From DASQZK01 sp963809925 (lineage in GTDB: Bacteria; Bacteroidota; Bacteroidia; Bacteroidales; GCA-2748055): DNA of 64,000 nt. Both the position numbers and the translations under genes were made by a program. Of the stretch, positions 17,146 to 27,105 are shown one piece after another. The notes beneath the pieces are model-generated. The model did not search any database and was not told where the DNA came from. It saw nothing but the letters and a program-made list of their open reading frames with translations. The stretch's first letter is position 1. The number at the start of each line of letters is the position of its first letter. Location of the stretch: positions 186,001-250,000 of the forward strand of contig CAWELH010000007.1 of the NCBI GenBank assembly GCA_963809925.1, in the 5' to 3' direction.

Positions 17146-20100
17146 TTACTGTTTTACGTCATGTGCCTCCGCCGCAATTTTCTCGTAAATCTTTCTCGCC
17201 TTCATGTATCGTTTTCGCACTGATTTAAGATCATGGGGAAAATATTTGACAAAGTTACCTCCGGGAGAGGTGTTTTCCAGAAGTTCATCAATACGCCGGA
17301 TGAAATACAGTGCATCCTGCTCGCTAGCCCTTACAGGCTGATCATTCAAGGTGACGAAAATGGCCGACGTATGCACCTGATGACCGGCATCATTCATCCT
17401 TCGTGCGCAGATCCAACTGCTTTCATTAATATGCACTGAAGTCCTGATTTCGACCGGTTTACCGGAAGAAGCAACTGACAGTACCCGATCAATAACTTTT
17501 CCGTTGCATATGATCTCAATGGCTCCAGCAAGTTCCTCAGTGGCAGTCCAGACAACGCTGACATCGATATCTGAGGGGCTGCTGATCCGGATTTCATCAC
17601 CGGGTGAAGCATCCTCGCCGCCTGCTTTTAAATCCAGAAATTCAGAATGCCCGTGCATGGAAACAACGGTTCGACCTTCTCTGATCCCTTCAATCCAGGA
17701 TTTGTAAGAAATGGGTTTATCCCTGACATTCACATACGTGAGCTGGGTACCCAACGGATGCAGGGAGTTACAGGGATAATCCGTTCCGGCAGCCCAAGAA
17801 GGCCTGAATCCGCAATTTAATAAGCGGTAATAGGCGTGAATTGCAGCATCATTCAACCACACATCCTCAGATAGAAAGTCAATAGTACCAAGTGCCGTCT
17901 CAACCGGATAATCCAGCGGAATACAGCAGGTTAATTCATCCCTCGTACCGTCACTCAAATATTCCATATGGCAGAATCCGACCACAGCATCCTGCTTCTT
18001 CGCCCATCTTATTATCTTATATGGTGATTCTGCCCAAATTTGTTTTGCTGATGTAAGACCAAGTATCACAAGATGTCCTCCGATTGCCTGGCGCTCAAAG
18101 GTAACGCCGGCAGGATCAAAATGCCATTCAGCATCATAATGGACGATTCTCCCGGGAGTCGAAAAAAGGGCATCCCTCCCGGTGACTTTTGGAAGATCTG
18201 TCTTACTATCCTGAACTTCAGCGTTGCCCATGTCGGCCAGCAGAGATATTACAGAAAGATCATTTCTCTCCATCATGACCGGTAACGATGACTCAGCCAC
18301 CACCGCCCGCCCGATACCGCAGTTCCTGTGAACATGCATATCACCGGCATACCAGCCCTTCTGCTCCGGTTTCCCGGCATTCAGTGTTCCGATGCCCTGA
18401 TCCAGAATTCCGGTGATGGTGAAAATGCATGCCGGTGGTAGTTCAGCCTTAAGTGATCCGCAGGAACAGGTTGCCACTTTTCCGATGCTAAGATTGTGTG
18501 TGGCATCCGTATAGTACAACGTAAGGGAATCACTGTCGGGAAGATTTTTAAGGGCAGCCGTCAGCTCAATCTGCAGGGATTCATTATTTATACCACTTAG
18601 GGTGAAGCGCCGGGACGCAGGATCATAAAACGCAGTGATAGGTATACTGCCGCTGTTGTTGCTGACAGCGATATGACGCGATCCGCTCGTTACAAATTTC
18701 GAAAGTTGAGCCAGAGCATAAAAGTGCTTTCGGGGAGTATAACTCCTGTTTTCAGGCTCATATCCGAGTATGCCCCAATAGCTAAAAAGGCTGGGGGCAT
18801 GGTGTTCATAATAACTGTCATACCCTTCCCAAACCATGCAGGCAGAAGCACCATGATCAATGAGGTCTGTCATATCCCTGAAACAGTCCCGCGCAAATTC
18901 ATAATTATATACTCCTTTTACCCCATCATCCAGGCCCTCCCTCCAGTCGTTAAATTCCGTCATCCAGAATCCGGTTTCCGGCCATGCCGATTCGCTGATC
19001 TTTTCGTCAAGATGGCCGTAATATCCCGAGTAGCTATGCATCCCTATCCGCGCTACCTTTTCCATTATTATTGGATCATCAAGAATAGTTGTCAGGTAAT
19101 CATTAACTGCCGTATTCATATTCGCCACGTCGGGAATGACAAGCCTGATATCCTTAAGCTCCATCATATTCATCCTTTCAATCAGCTTTCGAATGATGGC
19201 AGCATATTGAACAGGTCCGACAGTTGGCCCTTCTTTCCGGATATCCGGTTCATTCATCGGGCCGAATAACCCAAAACTCAGATGTTCCTTATTTTTGGCA
19301 TAATCGAGGAAAGAAACAAGCGTCTCGACATATTCATCTTCATATTCGGGCAATACAATGCTATCGCCCATCCAGGCCGGTATCGGGCCCATCAAATTCA
19401 ACATCAGATTTTGTCGTATGCCCTTACTGTTAAGATATGCGATCATATCCCAGGCTTTTCTGAATTTTGGTGTTTCATAAAGGGAATCGTAATACTCGCT
19501 GTTAAGGGTGAATGGGTCGTCATTGTCATTCACTTCTTCCCATTTTTCCATCGTTTCAACAACAACTCTCCATATCCCGAGGTGTAAAGAGTCGGTGAGT
19601 AAATCCAGTGCAGGTTTCAGTTCACCGTCATTCCAGCTTCTTGTATTCGCATTCACACCAAAACCATCCATTTTCTGCATGACCTTTGCTCCGTCAACGG
19701 ATACCGAAGCCTCCCTTCCGCTAATTCTTACTTTCCCTGGCATCAGATTGTGGAGAACCATGAAATAGTCACCGTTTTCCATCACCTTCAGAGTATATCC
19801 TTCTTCATCCCCATTTTCCCTAAATGGCGTGATGTTTCCGTTGGTAGTAACCAGCATAGGTTTAAAACTCAATCTCAGAAAGGTTTCCTCCTGAGGCGAT
19901 GTGGTTTCAAATGTGATCTCTCTTTCGCGGTACCTTACATTTTTAATGATGCCGGCTGAGTACAGAATATGATTTTCGTGAGGAGGGGCAAGCTCGGGCA
20001 TTCCTGCAAAAGCCTGGTAAAACATTCTGGGGCATTCTCCGTAACAATCAGACCACCAGCTTAATATCCCTTTGGATAACGGACTTTCGAAGGCCATACC

Positions 20101-21318
20101 CGAGGTATCATTGCAATAGGTCACCCAGTTCAGTGATCTAAAGGCTTTTTCACGATACGATGAATCACCCGAAACGGCGTACCACCGGGCGCATTCAGCT
20201 GCGTACCTGGCGGTCTGATAATCCATTTTGTACAGAAAGGCGTCTTGCTCACCAATGATACCCGCTCCCCACATCGTTGAGGCTTCGCCGGGTGCCGACC
20301 TTTTCATGAAGTATTCCTCCGTCCAGCTGATCAGTGAAGGAACATCCGTTTTCCACAACGGGTCAAATTCCGGATGATCAAACAGGAAAAGTGTCATATT
20401 AGAGGCACTCAGATTGCTTTTATAAGTATTGCTTCTGATGTCTGTATCAGAATGCCCATCGGTCCAAAAACCCGTTTTCATCGGAAAATTGAGCAGAAAA
20501 TCCCTGGCTTTACCCATCGCCTTCCTGTATCCCTCAACATCTCCTTCACCTGAATCTTCAAGTTCCTCCAGAAGCATATAGCAGCCTGTCCAGTTTGCTC
20601 CATATTCAGCAGTTATTGCGCCATCATCGGTTACGATCCGGTAAGGCCAAACAGATCTTTCCCCGTTACCGGTCCTCATATGCTTTACCAGTGCATCGGC
20701 AACACGAATCGCAGCGTCGAGGTACTTCTTTTCACCAAAAAAGCGGTACATCCTAAGGTAAGTCAGTCCCATCTCACCGGCATGATCAACCTGTACTTCA
20801 TGTCTGACAAAGCGGTTGGACGAAGTGAAGCCTTCGAAAATCGTGTCGCCGGCATTTGTAGTGGTATATGGGAATCCGCGCCACTCGCAGGCATCATCGC
20901 TAATACCGTGAACCATTGAATAGTCTACCATGCCCTTCACAGTATTCATAACACTTGTGTCCCCGCAGTATGCATAATACAGGCGTGCTGATTCAAACCA
21001 GTTAGGGATCTTTTCTCCCACATCATTCATCCAGGTATCGGGCTCAAGTGTCTCACCATTTGGTTTAAATGCGCAATAAAAATAATACTGGGGGTAGAGT
21101 GAACGTGGTGCCGGCCCGGGTGCATCTGGAACATGCTGTTTTATAAAATTCCACCGAAGATGCAGGAAATGGTCATAAGCCATATCATTTGGCTTATACC
21201 ATGGTAAAAGTTTACCCTGATCATCAAGTACGACTTTATGTTTACAAAATAAGGTGTCATCTGCAGCGTGAGTAACGGCATTGAGAAACAGGATGCAGAT
21301 GAGAAGTAAATATTTCAT
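17146..21318 (-). CDS. Three-module glycan enzyme: (alpha/alpha) domain, GH30-like hydrolase, CehA/McbA-type PHP hydrolase
   Basis: 1390 residues from the ATG at 21318, which starts a signal peptide (MKYLLLICILFLNAVTHA); the frame extends 47 codons upstream. Residues about 20-500 form an (alpha/alpha)-barrel-like domain (helical pairs such as 'DAAIRVADALVKHMRTGNGE', 'YQTARYAAECARWYAVSGDS'). Residues about 545-900 form a GH30/clan A-like hydrolase starting 'QKMDGFGVNANTRSWND', with candidate acid/base Glu in 'GPMNEPD' near 688 and nucleophile Glu in 'WMTEFNDW' near 786. Residues about 990-1300 form a PHP-type metallohydrolase ('GWYAGDMHVHRNCGIGR', 'VVGFCHMEYLSDG', 'WAAGTDYPCNS' near 1178). All three active regions look intact. 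I know of no characterised protein with this combination. Confidence 0.75.
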   Translation of the reverse strand: MKYLLLICILFLNAVTHAADDTLFCKHKVVLDDQGKLLPWYKPNDMAYDHFLHLRWNFIKQHVPDAPGPAPRSLYPQYYFYCAFKPNGETLEPDTWMNDVGEKIPNWFESARLYYAYCGDTSVMNTVKGMVDYSMVHGISDDACEWRGFPYTTTNAGDTIFEGFTSSNRFVRHEVQVDHAGEMGLTYLRMYRFFGEKKYLDAAIRVADALVKHMRTGNGERSVWPYRIVTDDGAITAEYGANWTGCYMLLEELEDSGEGDVEGYRKAMGKARDFLLNFPMKTGFWTDGHSDTDIRSNTYKSNLSASNMTLFLFDHPEFDPLWKTDVPSLISWTEEYFMKRSAPGEASTMWGAGIIGEQDAFLYKMDYQTARYAAECARWYAVSGDSSYREKAFRSLNWVTYCNDTSGMAFESPLSKGILSWWSDCYGECPRMFYQAFAGMPELAPPHENHILYSAGIIKNVRYREREITFETTSPQEETFLRLSFKPMLVTTNGNITPFRENGDEEGYTLKVMENGDYFMVLHNLMPGKVRISGREASVSVDGAKVMQKMDGFGVNANTRSWNDGELKPALDLLTDSLHLGIWRVVVETMEKWEEVNDNDDPFTLNSEYYDSLYETPKFRKAWDMIAYLNSKGIRQNLMLNLMGPIPAWMGDSIVLPEYEDEYVETLVSFLDYAKNKEHLSFGLFGPMNEPDIRKEGPTVGPVQYAAIIRKLIERMNMMELKDIRLVIPDVANMNTAVNDYLTTILDDPIIMEKVARIGMHSYSGYYGHLDEKISESAWPETGFWMTEFNDWREGLDDGVKGVYNYEFARDCFRDMTDLIDHGASACMVWEGYDSYYEHHAPSLFSYWGILGYEPENRSYTPRKHFYALAQLSKFVTSGSRHIAVSNNSGSIPITAFYDPASRRFTLSGINNESLQIELTAALKNLPDSDSLTLYYTDATHNLSIGKVATCSCGSLKAELPPACIFTITGILDQGIGTLNAGKPEQKGWYAGDMHVHRNCGIGRAVVAESSLPVMMERNDLSVISLLADMGNAEVQDSKTDLPKVTGRDALFSTPGRIVHYDAEWHFDPAGVTFERQAIGGHLVILGLTSAKQIWAESPYKIIRWAKKQDAVVGFCHMEYLSDGTRDELTCCIPLDYPVETALGTIDFLSEDVWLNDAAIHAYYRLLNCGFRPSWAAGTDYPCNSLHPLGTQLTYVNVRDKPISYKSWIEGIREGRTVVSMHGHSEFLDLKAGGEDASPGDEIRISSPSDIDVSVVWTATEELAGAIEIICNGKVIDRVLSVASSGKPVEIRTSVHINESSWICARRMNDAGHQVHTSAIFVTLNDQPVRASEQDALYFIRRIDELLENTSPGGNFVKYFPHDLKSVRKRYMKARKIYEKIAAEAHDVKQ

Positions 21319-21580
21319 AACAGAATGTATTTTGAACGGAAAGCTCAGCAGGCTCAAAGCCTGCGTAAGGTCAAAACTACAACATAATTTAATCTTCTTC
21401 CAAGGAATCAGGTCGAAAAATAGATACAGAAATGAAAGCTTCCTTTGAACTGATATCAATTTTCTATTATGGAATCCTCAGACATTTTCCAACAGGGTAA
21501 AAGGCATGATAAGGAATAAAATTTCACAGCATTTCAGCGATACTTCTTCCGGCCACAGAAAAAAATAAATCCAATTTTCA

Positions 21581-21612
21581 TTTGATAATTTAAACGTTTA
21601 AGCATATATTTG
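21581..21612 (+). promoter_or_regulatory. lacI-type gene promoter with operator in its spacer
   Basis: TTTG (21581-21584) and TATATTTG (21605-21612) are 20 bp apart and match the Bacteroidota -33/-7 promoter consensus (TTTG / TAnnTTTG). The perfect 12-bp palindrome TTAAACGTTTAA (21590-21601), with the central CG typical of LacI-family operators, fills the spacer. Binding there would block RNA polymerase, implying autorepression of the gene starting at 21668. Confidence 0.85.
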
Positions 21613-21667
21613 ACAAAATCATGTTCAGGGAAAGAAAATCCATTATTGTGTAAGTAAAGGAGAAGCT

Positions 21668-22681
21668 ATGCAGCAAAGGGTGTCGATGAAAGATATTGCA
21701 GATAAGGTAGGTGTATCTATCGCCACAGTTTCCTATGTGTTGAATGGGCAGGAAAAGGAAAAGCGTGTAGGTGCGGAGATGATTAGAAAGATTCGGGAGG
21801 CAGCCGAGGAATTGAATTACCAGCCAAATCAGATCGCCCGAAGTCTCAGGATGCGTTCGACGAAGACCATTGGTCTGATCCTGGCCGATATTGCCAACCC
21901 ATTCTTCGGTCATCTTGCAAGGATCATTGAAAATGAAGCGACAAAGCAAGGCTTCACTGTGATTTTAGGGAGTTGTGATGAAGATGCCATAAAATCGGAA
22001 TCTCTCGTTACAACTCTGTTAAACCGGCAGGTTGACGGCTTCATCATAATACCATCCGAAGGGTCGGTGAAACAGATACAATTCCTGTTAAGGCGGAAGG
22101 TCCCACTGGTTCTTGTTGACCGGTTCTTCCCGGAGATCAATACAAGCTACATCGTTCTCGACAATTACCAGGCCACTTATGAAGCAACAGCCCATTTGAT
22201 CTCCAAAGGCTACCAGTGCATTACGATGGTCGCGTATAAATCCACCCTCATTCACATGCGTGAGCGCCTACGTGGTTATATGGAAGCTATGGAAACCAAT
22301 GGGCTTTCGGCAAACATCAGTGTCAGGGAGATCAGATACGAATACGGGCAGAAGGATATGGACGTTGTCTTTGATAACATCGGGTTTAGCAAAAAAAATC
22401 ACAACGCCATATTGTTTGCCACGAATGCCCTGTCTGTTGCCGGTTTGTTCTGTGCCAGGAACAGATGTCTGCAAATACCTGACGACCTGGCGTTTATTGG
22501 CTTTGACGGAGGTGAGATCTTCGACATCTATAATCCACCGTTGAGTTTTATTAAACAACCGCTGGAAGAAATGGGCAAAGAATCGTTTGCCGTTTTGTTG
22601 AATTTGATCAATGGTTCCACTAAGATCACTCAAATTATCCTCAGTTCGGATCTTGTCATAAGAAACTCTGTTAAATGTTGA
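21668..22681 (+). CDS. LacI-family transcriptional regulator
   Basis: 337 residues, the usual LacI-family length. The N-terminal HTH and hinge are clear (VSMKDIADKVGVSIATVSYV; 'LNYQPNQIARSLRMRSTKTI'), followed by a periplasmic-binding-protein-like effector domain ('IGLILADIANPFFGHLARII', 'DGFIIIPSEGS', 'DDLAFIGFDGGEIFDIYNPP', 'FIKQPLEEMGKESF'). It opens the plus-strand carbohydrate locus and is followed 56 bp later by a GH172 gene, so it probably senses a sugar from that pathway. Its own promoter carries a matching palindrome, and an exact copy of the operator-promoter block lies at 49431-49454. Confidence 0.93.
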   Translation: MQQRVSMKDIADKVGVSIATVSYVLNGQEKEKRVGAEMIRKIREAAEELNYQPNQIARSLRMRSTKTIGLILADIANPFFGHLARIIENEATKQGFTVILGSCDEDAIKSESLVTTLLNRQVDGFIIIPSEGSVKQIQFLLRRKVPLVLVDRFFPEINTSYIVLDNYQATYEATAHLISKGYQCITMVAYKSTLIHMRERLRGYMEAMETNGLSANISVREIRYEYGQKDMDVVFDNIGFSKKNHNAILFATNALSVAGLFCARNRCLQIPDDLAFIGFDGGEIFDIYNPPLSFIKQPLEEMGKESFAVLLNLINGSTKITQIILSSDLVIRNSVKC

Positions 22682-22694
22682 CGGAGCCGGACTT

Positions 22695-22707
22695 GCTTAA
22701 TCGATTA
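22695..22707 (+). promoter_or_regulatory. Candidate LacI-type operator upstream of the first GH172 gene
   Basis: GCTTAATCGATTA contains the perfect 10-bp palindrome TAATCGATTA with a central CG, 30 bp before the GH172 start. GCTTAATCGATT recurs at 30700-30711 before susC. The half-site differs by one base from that of the autoregulatory palindrome (TTAAAC versus TTAATC). Confidence 0.55.
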
Positions 22708-22737
22708 TTTGAATATTAAATCATAAAACTAACCGAC

Positions 22738-23901
22738 GTGAAAAAGACAATATTCATTTATCTTATCGCATTGTGTTTCCCTTTTCTGGCTTTTGGCCAA
22801 CAGGGTGATTTCAATGGACTTGACATGAACATGGGCAACCTCTATCGTTTGTCTAATGCAAAGACACGCTCCATAAGTCCTGAAAACTATACCGGTGAAA
22901 AAAGTAAAGGTGGCATGGCCGTACCTTCAGAAAACAGCCCCGTAAATACCGCAAATGCTTCACGAGCTTCGAGGGACCTGGGACAGGGCTGGAAAGTCAA
23001 CCCCTTTGTCAAAATCAATCCTGGTGAGACATTCACCATGGCTGAAATAGAAGGCCCTGGAGCCATTCAGCATATCTGGATGACTCCGACCGGTAACTGG
23101 CGTTTCTCCATCCTTCGCATATACTGGGACGATGAGAAGGAACCATCGGTCGAATGCCCGGTAGGTGATTTCTTCGGAATGGGATGGAACACATACGCAA
23201 AACTCACATCACTGGCGGTCTGTGTCAATCCGGGAAGTGCCTTTAACTGCTACTGGACCATGCCCTTCCGCAAGAAATGCCGGATAACCATGGAGAACAT
23301 CAACGATAGTGATGCCATGACCCTTTTCTACCAGGTCGATTATACACTTACTGATGTACCGGCTGATGCCGGCTATTTCCATGCCAGGTTCAACCGATCA
23401 AATCCGGACGAAACATCCGACTATACCATCGTGGACGGGATCAAGGGGAAAGGTCAATATGTTGGTGTATATCTTGCATGGGGGGTACACAACAACGGAT
23501 GGTGGGGCGAAGGTGAAATTAAGTTTTTCATCGACGGCGATACAAAATTCCCGACAATTTGCGGTACCGGAACCGAGGATTATTTCTGCGGCTCATATAA
23601 TTTCGACCGTGACGGACAGTACACAGAATTCTGCACACCGTATTCCGGACTTCACCAGGTCATCAGACCCGACGGCACCTATCATTCACAGCAACGTTTT
23701 GGTCTCTATCGATGGCATATTATGGATCCTGTTCGTTTTGACAAAGACCTGAAAATAACCATCCAGGATCTGGGGTGGCGGCAGGGTGGCCGCTATCTGC
23801 CACAACATTCTGATATCTCATCGGTATGTTTCTGGTACCAAACCGAACCTCATGCCAGCTTCCCCAGGTTACCTTCCTGGAAAGAACTGGAGATAAACTG
23901 A
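22738..23901 (+). CDS. GH172 (DUF2961) glycoside hydrolase, short form
   Basis: 387 residues, GTG start, signal peptide ending near FLAFGQQGD. The DUF2961 double jelly-roll core is present, with 'GEGE' in the WWGEGE segment (about residue 256) and the second conserved acid in 'CGTGTEDYF' (about 276-284), the spacing of the two catalytic Glu residues known for the family. 'AEIEGPGAIQHIWMTP' and 'PVGDFFGMG' are further family blocks. Characterised GH172 enzymes cleave alpha-D-arabinofuranosides or alpha-D-fructofuranosides such as difructose dianhydride I. It is first in the locus after the LacI gene and is shorter than the other two copies. No lipobox, so it may be soluble in the periplasm. 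Confidence 0.9.
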   Translation: MKKTIFIYLIALCFPFLAFGQQGDFNGLDMNMGNLYRLSNAKTRSISPENYTGEKSKGGMAVPSENSPVNTANASRASRDLGQGWKVNPFVKINPGETFTMAEIEGPGAIQHIWMTPTGNWRFSILRIYWDDEKEPSVECPVGDFFGMGWNTYAKLTSLAVCVNPGSAFNCYWTMPFRKKCRITMENINDSDAMTLFYQVDYTLTDVPADAGYFHARFNRSNPDETSDYTIVDGIKGKGQYVGVYLAWGVHNNGWWGEGEIKFFIDGDTKFPTICGTGTEDYFCGSYNFDRDGQYTEFCTPYSGLHQVIRPDGTYHSQQRFGLYRWHIMDPVRFDKDLKITIQDLGWRQGGRYLPQHSDISSVCFWYQTEPHASFPRLPSWKELEIN

Positions 23902-23950
23902 GGAAATAAAAAAAACGATGTTTTATTTTATTTAAAAAATACAATATACT

Positions 23951-25726
23951 ATGGCAGACAGATTAATTGGAAGATTGCCAAAAGTCGGTATACGACCGGT
24001 TATTGATGGCCGTGAAAAAGGAGTGCGTGAAACGCTTGAGACTCAGACCATGAATATGGCCAAGGCTGCAGCCCGCCTTATTGAAGAGTCGCTGAGATTT
24101 CCTTCCGGTGAGAAAGTTGAATGTATCATTGCAGAGACAACCATCGGTGGTGTTGCAGATGCTGCGCATTGTGCCGACCTGTTCTCCAGGGAAGGTGTAG
24201 GAGTTTCCTTAACCGTTACGCCATGTTGGTGCTACGGCACTGAGGTGATGGACGCCGACCCCCTTCTGCCGAAAGCGATATGGGGATTTAACGGCACAGA
24301 ACGCCCCGGCGCAGTATACCTTGCTGCCGCCCTCGCTGGCTACAGCCAGAAGGGTCTGCCCGCTTTTGGCATCTACGGCCGGGATGTGCAGGACGCCGGA
24401 GACCAGTCGATACCTGAGGACGTGCAGGAGAAGATCCTCCGCTTTGTAAAAGCAGGTCTGGCAGTAGCCACGATGAAAGGTAAATCGTACCTCTCCCTGG
24501 GATACACTTCAATGGGCATAGCGGGTTCAACCGTAGATCCGGCCTTCTTTCAGGATTACCTTGGGATGCGAACCGAATTCGCGGATATGACGGAAATTCT
24601 CAGACGAATCGACCAGGAAATCTATGATAAGGATGAATATGAACAGGCAATGCTATGGACAAAGGAAAATTGTAAGGAAGGACCGGACCCGAACAAAACA
24701 CCCTCCGACAGGAAAAGAAAAGATTGGGAGTGGGAAATTGTTGTCAAGATGACCCTTATCTCAAGGGATATGCTTATCGGAAATCCAAAACTTGCTGATC
24801 TTGGATTTGGTGAGGAAGCAAGAGGGCATAATGCTATTGCCGGCGGATTCCAGGGTCAGCGGCAATGGACCGATTACTATCCCAACGGCGATTTCACGGA
24901 AGCCATTCTCAATTCATCCTTCGACTGGAACGGCATCCGCCAGCCCTTCATTTTTGCCACTGAAAATGACAGCCTGAATGGTGCTTCAATGCTTTTTGGC
25001 CACCTGCTCACCAATACGGCACAGATATTCTCCGATGTCCGGACATACTGGAGCCCGGAATCGGTGAAAAGAGTTACAGGAATCGAATTGACCGGACTGG
25101 CAGCCAACGGATTTATCCATCTGATCAATTCAGGATCAACCACCCTGGATGCCACTGCGAGACAAGAGGATGCAGACGGCAATCCAGTCATGAAAGCGTT
25201 CTGGGACATCAAGCCTGATGAAGTTGAAAAATGTCTGAAAAATACCCTGTGGTGCCCGGGAAACAAGGAATACTTCCGGGGAGGCGGATTCTCATCCCAG
25301 TTTAAAACAGCCGCACAGATGCCAGTCACGATGTGCCGTATTAATATCGTGAAAGGTATCGGACCCGTACTTCAGCTGGCCGAAGGATGGACTATCGAAC
25401 TACCGGATGAAGTCCACAGTACACTTGACAAAAGAACAGACCCCACATGGCCAACAACCTGGTTTGTACCCAGAACAAACGGAAAAGGGCCATTCAGGGA
25501 TGTATACTCGGTTATGGCGGCCTGGGGTGCTAACCATGGAGCCATATCCTTCGGTCACATCGGTGCTGACCTGATTACCCTCGCTTCCATGTTAAGGATC
25601 CCGGTATGTATGCATAATGTTTCCGATGAATCCATCTTTCGTCCCAGTGCATGGACTGCCTTTGGAAGCGAACCGGAAGGTGCCGATTTCAGGGCATGCC
25701 AAATTTATGGTCCTGTCTATTCATGA
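23951..25726 (+). CDS. fucI: L-fucose isomerase (also a D-arabinose isomerase family)
   Basis: 591 residues, the same length as the E. coli enzyme, with the family hallmarks 'LPKVGIRPVIDGREKGVRE', 'ETTIGGVADAAHCADLF', 'VTPCWCYGTEVMD', 'GIYGRDVQDAGDQSIPEDV', 'SYLSLGYTSMGIAGS' and 'FATENDSLNGASMLFGHLL'. It uses Mn2+ to interconvert aldose and ketose: L-fucose to L-fuculose, and in enterics also D-arabinose to D-ribulose. No signal peptide, so it is cytosolic. It lies between a GH172 enzyme and a FucP-type transporter. No fuculokinase or aldolase is present in the window, so the later steps must be encoded elsewhere. Confidence 0.95.
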   Translation: MADRLIGRLPKVGIRPVIDGREKGVRETLETQTMNMAKAAARLIEESLRFPSGEKVECIIAETTIGGVADAAHCADLFSREGVGVSLTVTPCWCYGTEVMDADPLLPKAIWGFNGTERPGAVYLAAALAGYSQKGLPAFGIYGRDVQDAGDQSIPEDVQEKILRFVKAGLAVATMKGKSYLSLGYTSMGIAGSTVDPAFFQDYLGMRTEFADMTEILRRIDQEIYDKDEYEQAMLWTKENCKEGPDPNKTPSDRKRKDWEWEIVVKMTLISRDMLIGNPKLADLGFGEEARGHNAIAGGFQGQRQWTDYYPNGDFTEAILNSSFDWNGIRQPFIFATENDSLNGASMLFGHLLTNTAQIFSDVRTYWSPESVKRVTGIELTGLAANGFIHLINSGSTTLDATARQEDADGNPVMKAFWDIKPDEVEKCLKNTLWCPGNKEYFRGGGFSSQFKTAAQMPVTMCRINIVKGIGPVLQLAEGWTIELPDEVHSTLDKRTDPTWPTTWFVPRTNGKGPFRDVYSVMAAWGANHGAISFGHIGADLITLASMLRIPVCMHNVSDESIFRPSAWTAFGSEPEGADFRACQIYGPVYS

Positions 25727-25747
25727 TGATCTTTAAACTGATTAAAA

Positions 25748-27016
25748 ATGATGACACGTATTGTTAAAAGTATTTGTACCGTAGCAGTTTTTGTATCACT
25801 GCTGACCATGTTGGCCTGCTCAGGCCCGGGAATTAAAAATTCAAGCCAGATGAATAATACATATAAAAAAGGCAGCTACGGCTATGATGCTGCATTTTTC
25901 GCCGGAAAAAATATCACAACCCTCGAATTAAAAGATGTGGCATCCCAGGCAAAGGTGCTACTCGTTCCAGAGTACCAGGGCAGAGTGATGACGAGCTCTG
26001 CAAAAGGCAATGAAGGAGCAAGTTTTGGATGGATCAACTATTCATATATTGAATCGGGCGAAAAAAGTGATCAGTTCAATCCGTACGGTGGAGAAGAAAG
26101 GATATGGCTGGGGCCTGAAGGCGGACCTTTCTCTATCTATTTTAAGCCGGGAGCAGAACAGGTTTTCTCCAACTGGGTAGTTCCAAAAGAACTGGACACT
26201 GAGCCGTTTGACCTGGTCTCGAAAACCGATCAGTCGGTGAGTTTCAAAAAGGACTTCACCCTGACCAATGCTTCCGGGGCTCCAATGCATATAGGTATCC
26301 AGCGAACTGTCAGCATTCTCTCCCGCGGGCAGGCTGAACAGATCCTGGGCATGAAGCTGGATGATTCACTGTCGTTTGTTGCCTACCAATCGCAAAACAC
26401 GCTTAAGAATGAAGGACAGGAGGAATGGAACACTTCGTCCGGCATCCTCTCAATTTGGATGCTCTCCATGTTCAACCCTTCGGAAAAAGGCGTCGTCTTT
26501 ATTCCTTTTAAAACCGGTGATGACAAAGGGTTGATCGTTACCGATGACTATTTCGGGAAAGTTCCTCCAGACCGTCTCCTGACGAAAGAAGGTATGATCT
26601 TCTTTAAGACAGATGGTGCCTGGCGCAGCAAGATTGGCATCTCACCCCAACGGGCTATGCCGTTTTGCGGAAGCTACGATCCTGTGAACAAAGTCCTGAC
26701 GCTTCTTACCTATACAATGCCTGGTACGCCGGCAAAATATGTGAATTCCAAATGGGGGCAGCAGGATGATCCCCTGAGCGGAGATGTGGTGAACTCATAT
26801 AACGACGGGCCTGTGGAGGACGGATCCATTATGGGACCGTTCTATGAGATCGAAAGCTCCTCCCCTGCCGCACTTCTTCCTCCGGGAGAAACAATCTCAC
26901 ATACACAACGTATCTTCCATATTTCCGGCGATGAGAATAAACTGAATGACATTACGGAAAAACTTTTCGGATTATCGCTGGATGAGGTCACCAGTGCATT
27001 CCCGGGAGGTAAGTAA
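25748..27016 (+). CDS. DUF6786-type lipoprotein, aldose-mutarotase-like fold
   Basis: 422 residues with a lipoprotein signal (VAVFVSLLTMLACSG). The body matches a Bacteroidota family that I assign to DUF6786: 'GYDAAFFAGKNITTLEL', 'VLLVPEYQGRVMTSSAKGNE', 'SFGWINYSYIESG', 'NPYGGEERIWLGPEGGPFSI'. The beta-sandwich resembles galactose mutarotase superfamily proteins, and Asn/Glu/His-rich segments suggest a sugar-binding cleft. It sits 21 bp after fucI in the same direction. A role in anomer conversion or sugar binding before uptake by FucP is an inference. Confidence 0.75.
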   Translation: MMTRIVKSICTVAVFVSLLTMLACSGPGIKNSSQMNNTYKKGSYGYDAAFFAGKNITTLELKDVASQAKVLLVPEYQGRVMTSSAKGNEGASFGWINYSYIESGEKSDQFNPYGGEERIWLGPEGGPFSIYFKPGAEQVFSNWVVPKELDTEPFDLVSKTDQSVSFKKDFTLTNASGAPMHIGIQRTVSILSRGQAEQILGMKLDDSLSFVAYQSQNTLKNEGQEEWNTSSGILSIWMLSMFNPSEKGVVFIPFKTGDDKGLIVTDDYFGKVPPDRLLTKEGMIFFKTDGAWRSKIGISPQRAMPFCGSYDPVNKVLTLLTYTMPGTPAKYVNSKWGQQDDPLSGDVVNSYNDGPVEDGSIMGPFYEIESSSPAALLPPGETISHTQRIFHISGDENKLNDITEKLFGLSLDEVTSAFPGGK

Positions 27017-27105
27017 CCCCTGCCTGAATCTAAAGTGAAAATGTCTGATGCAGGGACAGATAAATTGCTGATGTATAGTTACGAATAATCTCACTTCTCA
27101 AACAT

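Noticed and set aside
18673..19269. 198-codon plus-strand open frame inside the three-module enzyme gene
   Set aside because: Fully antisense to a well-supported coding region; composition is that of a shadow frame.
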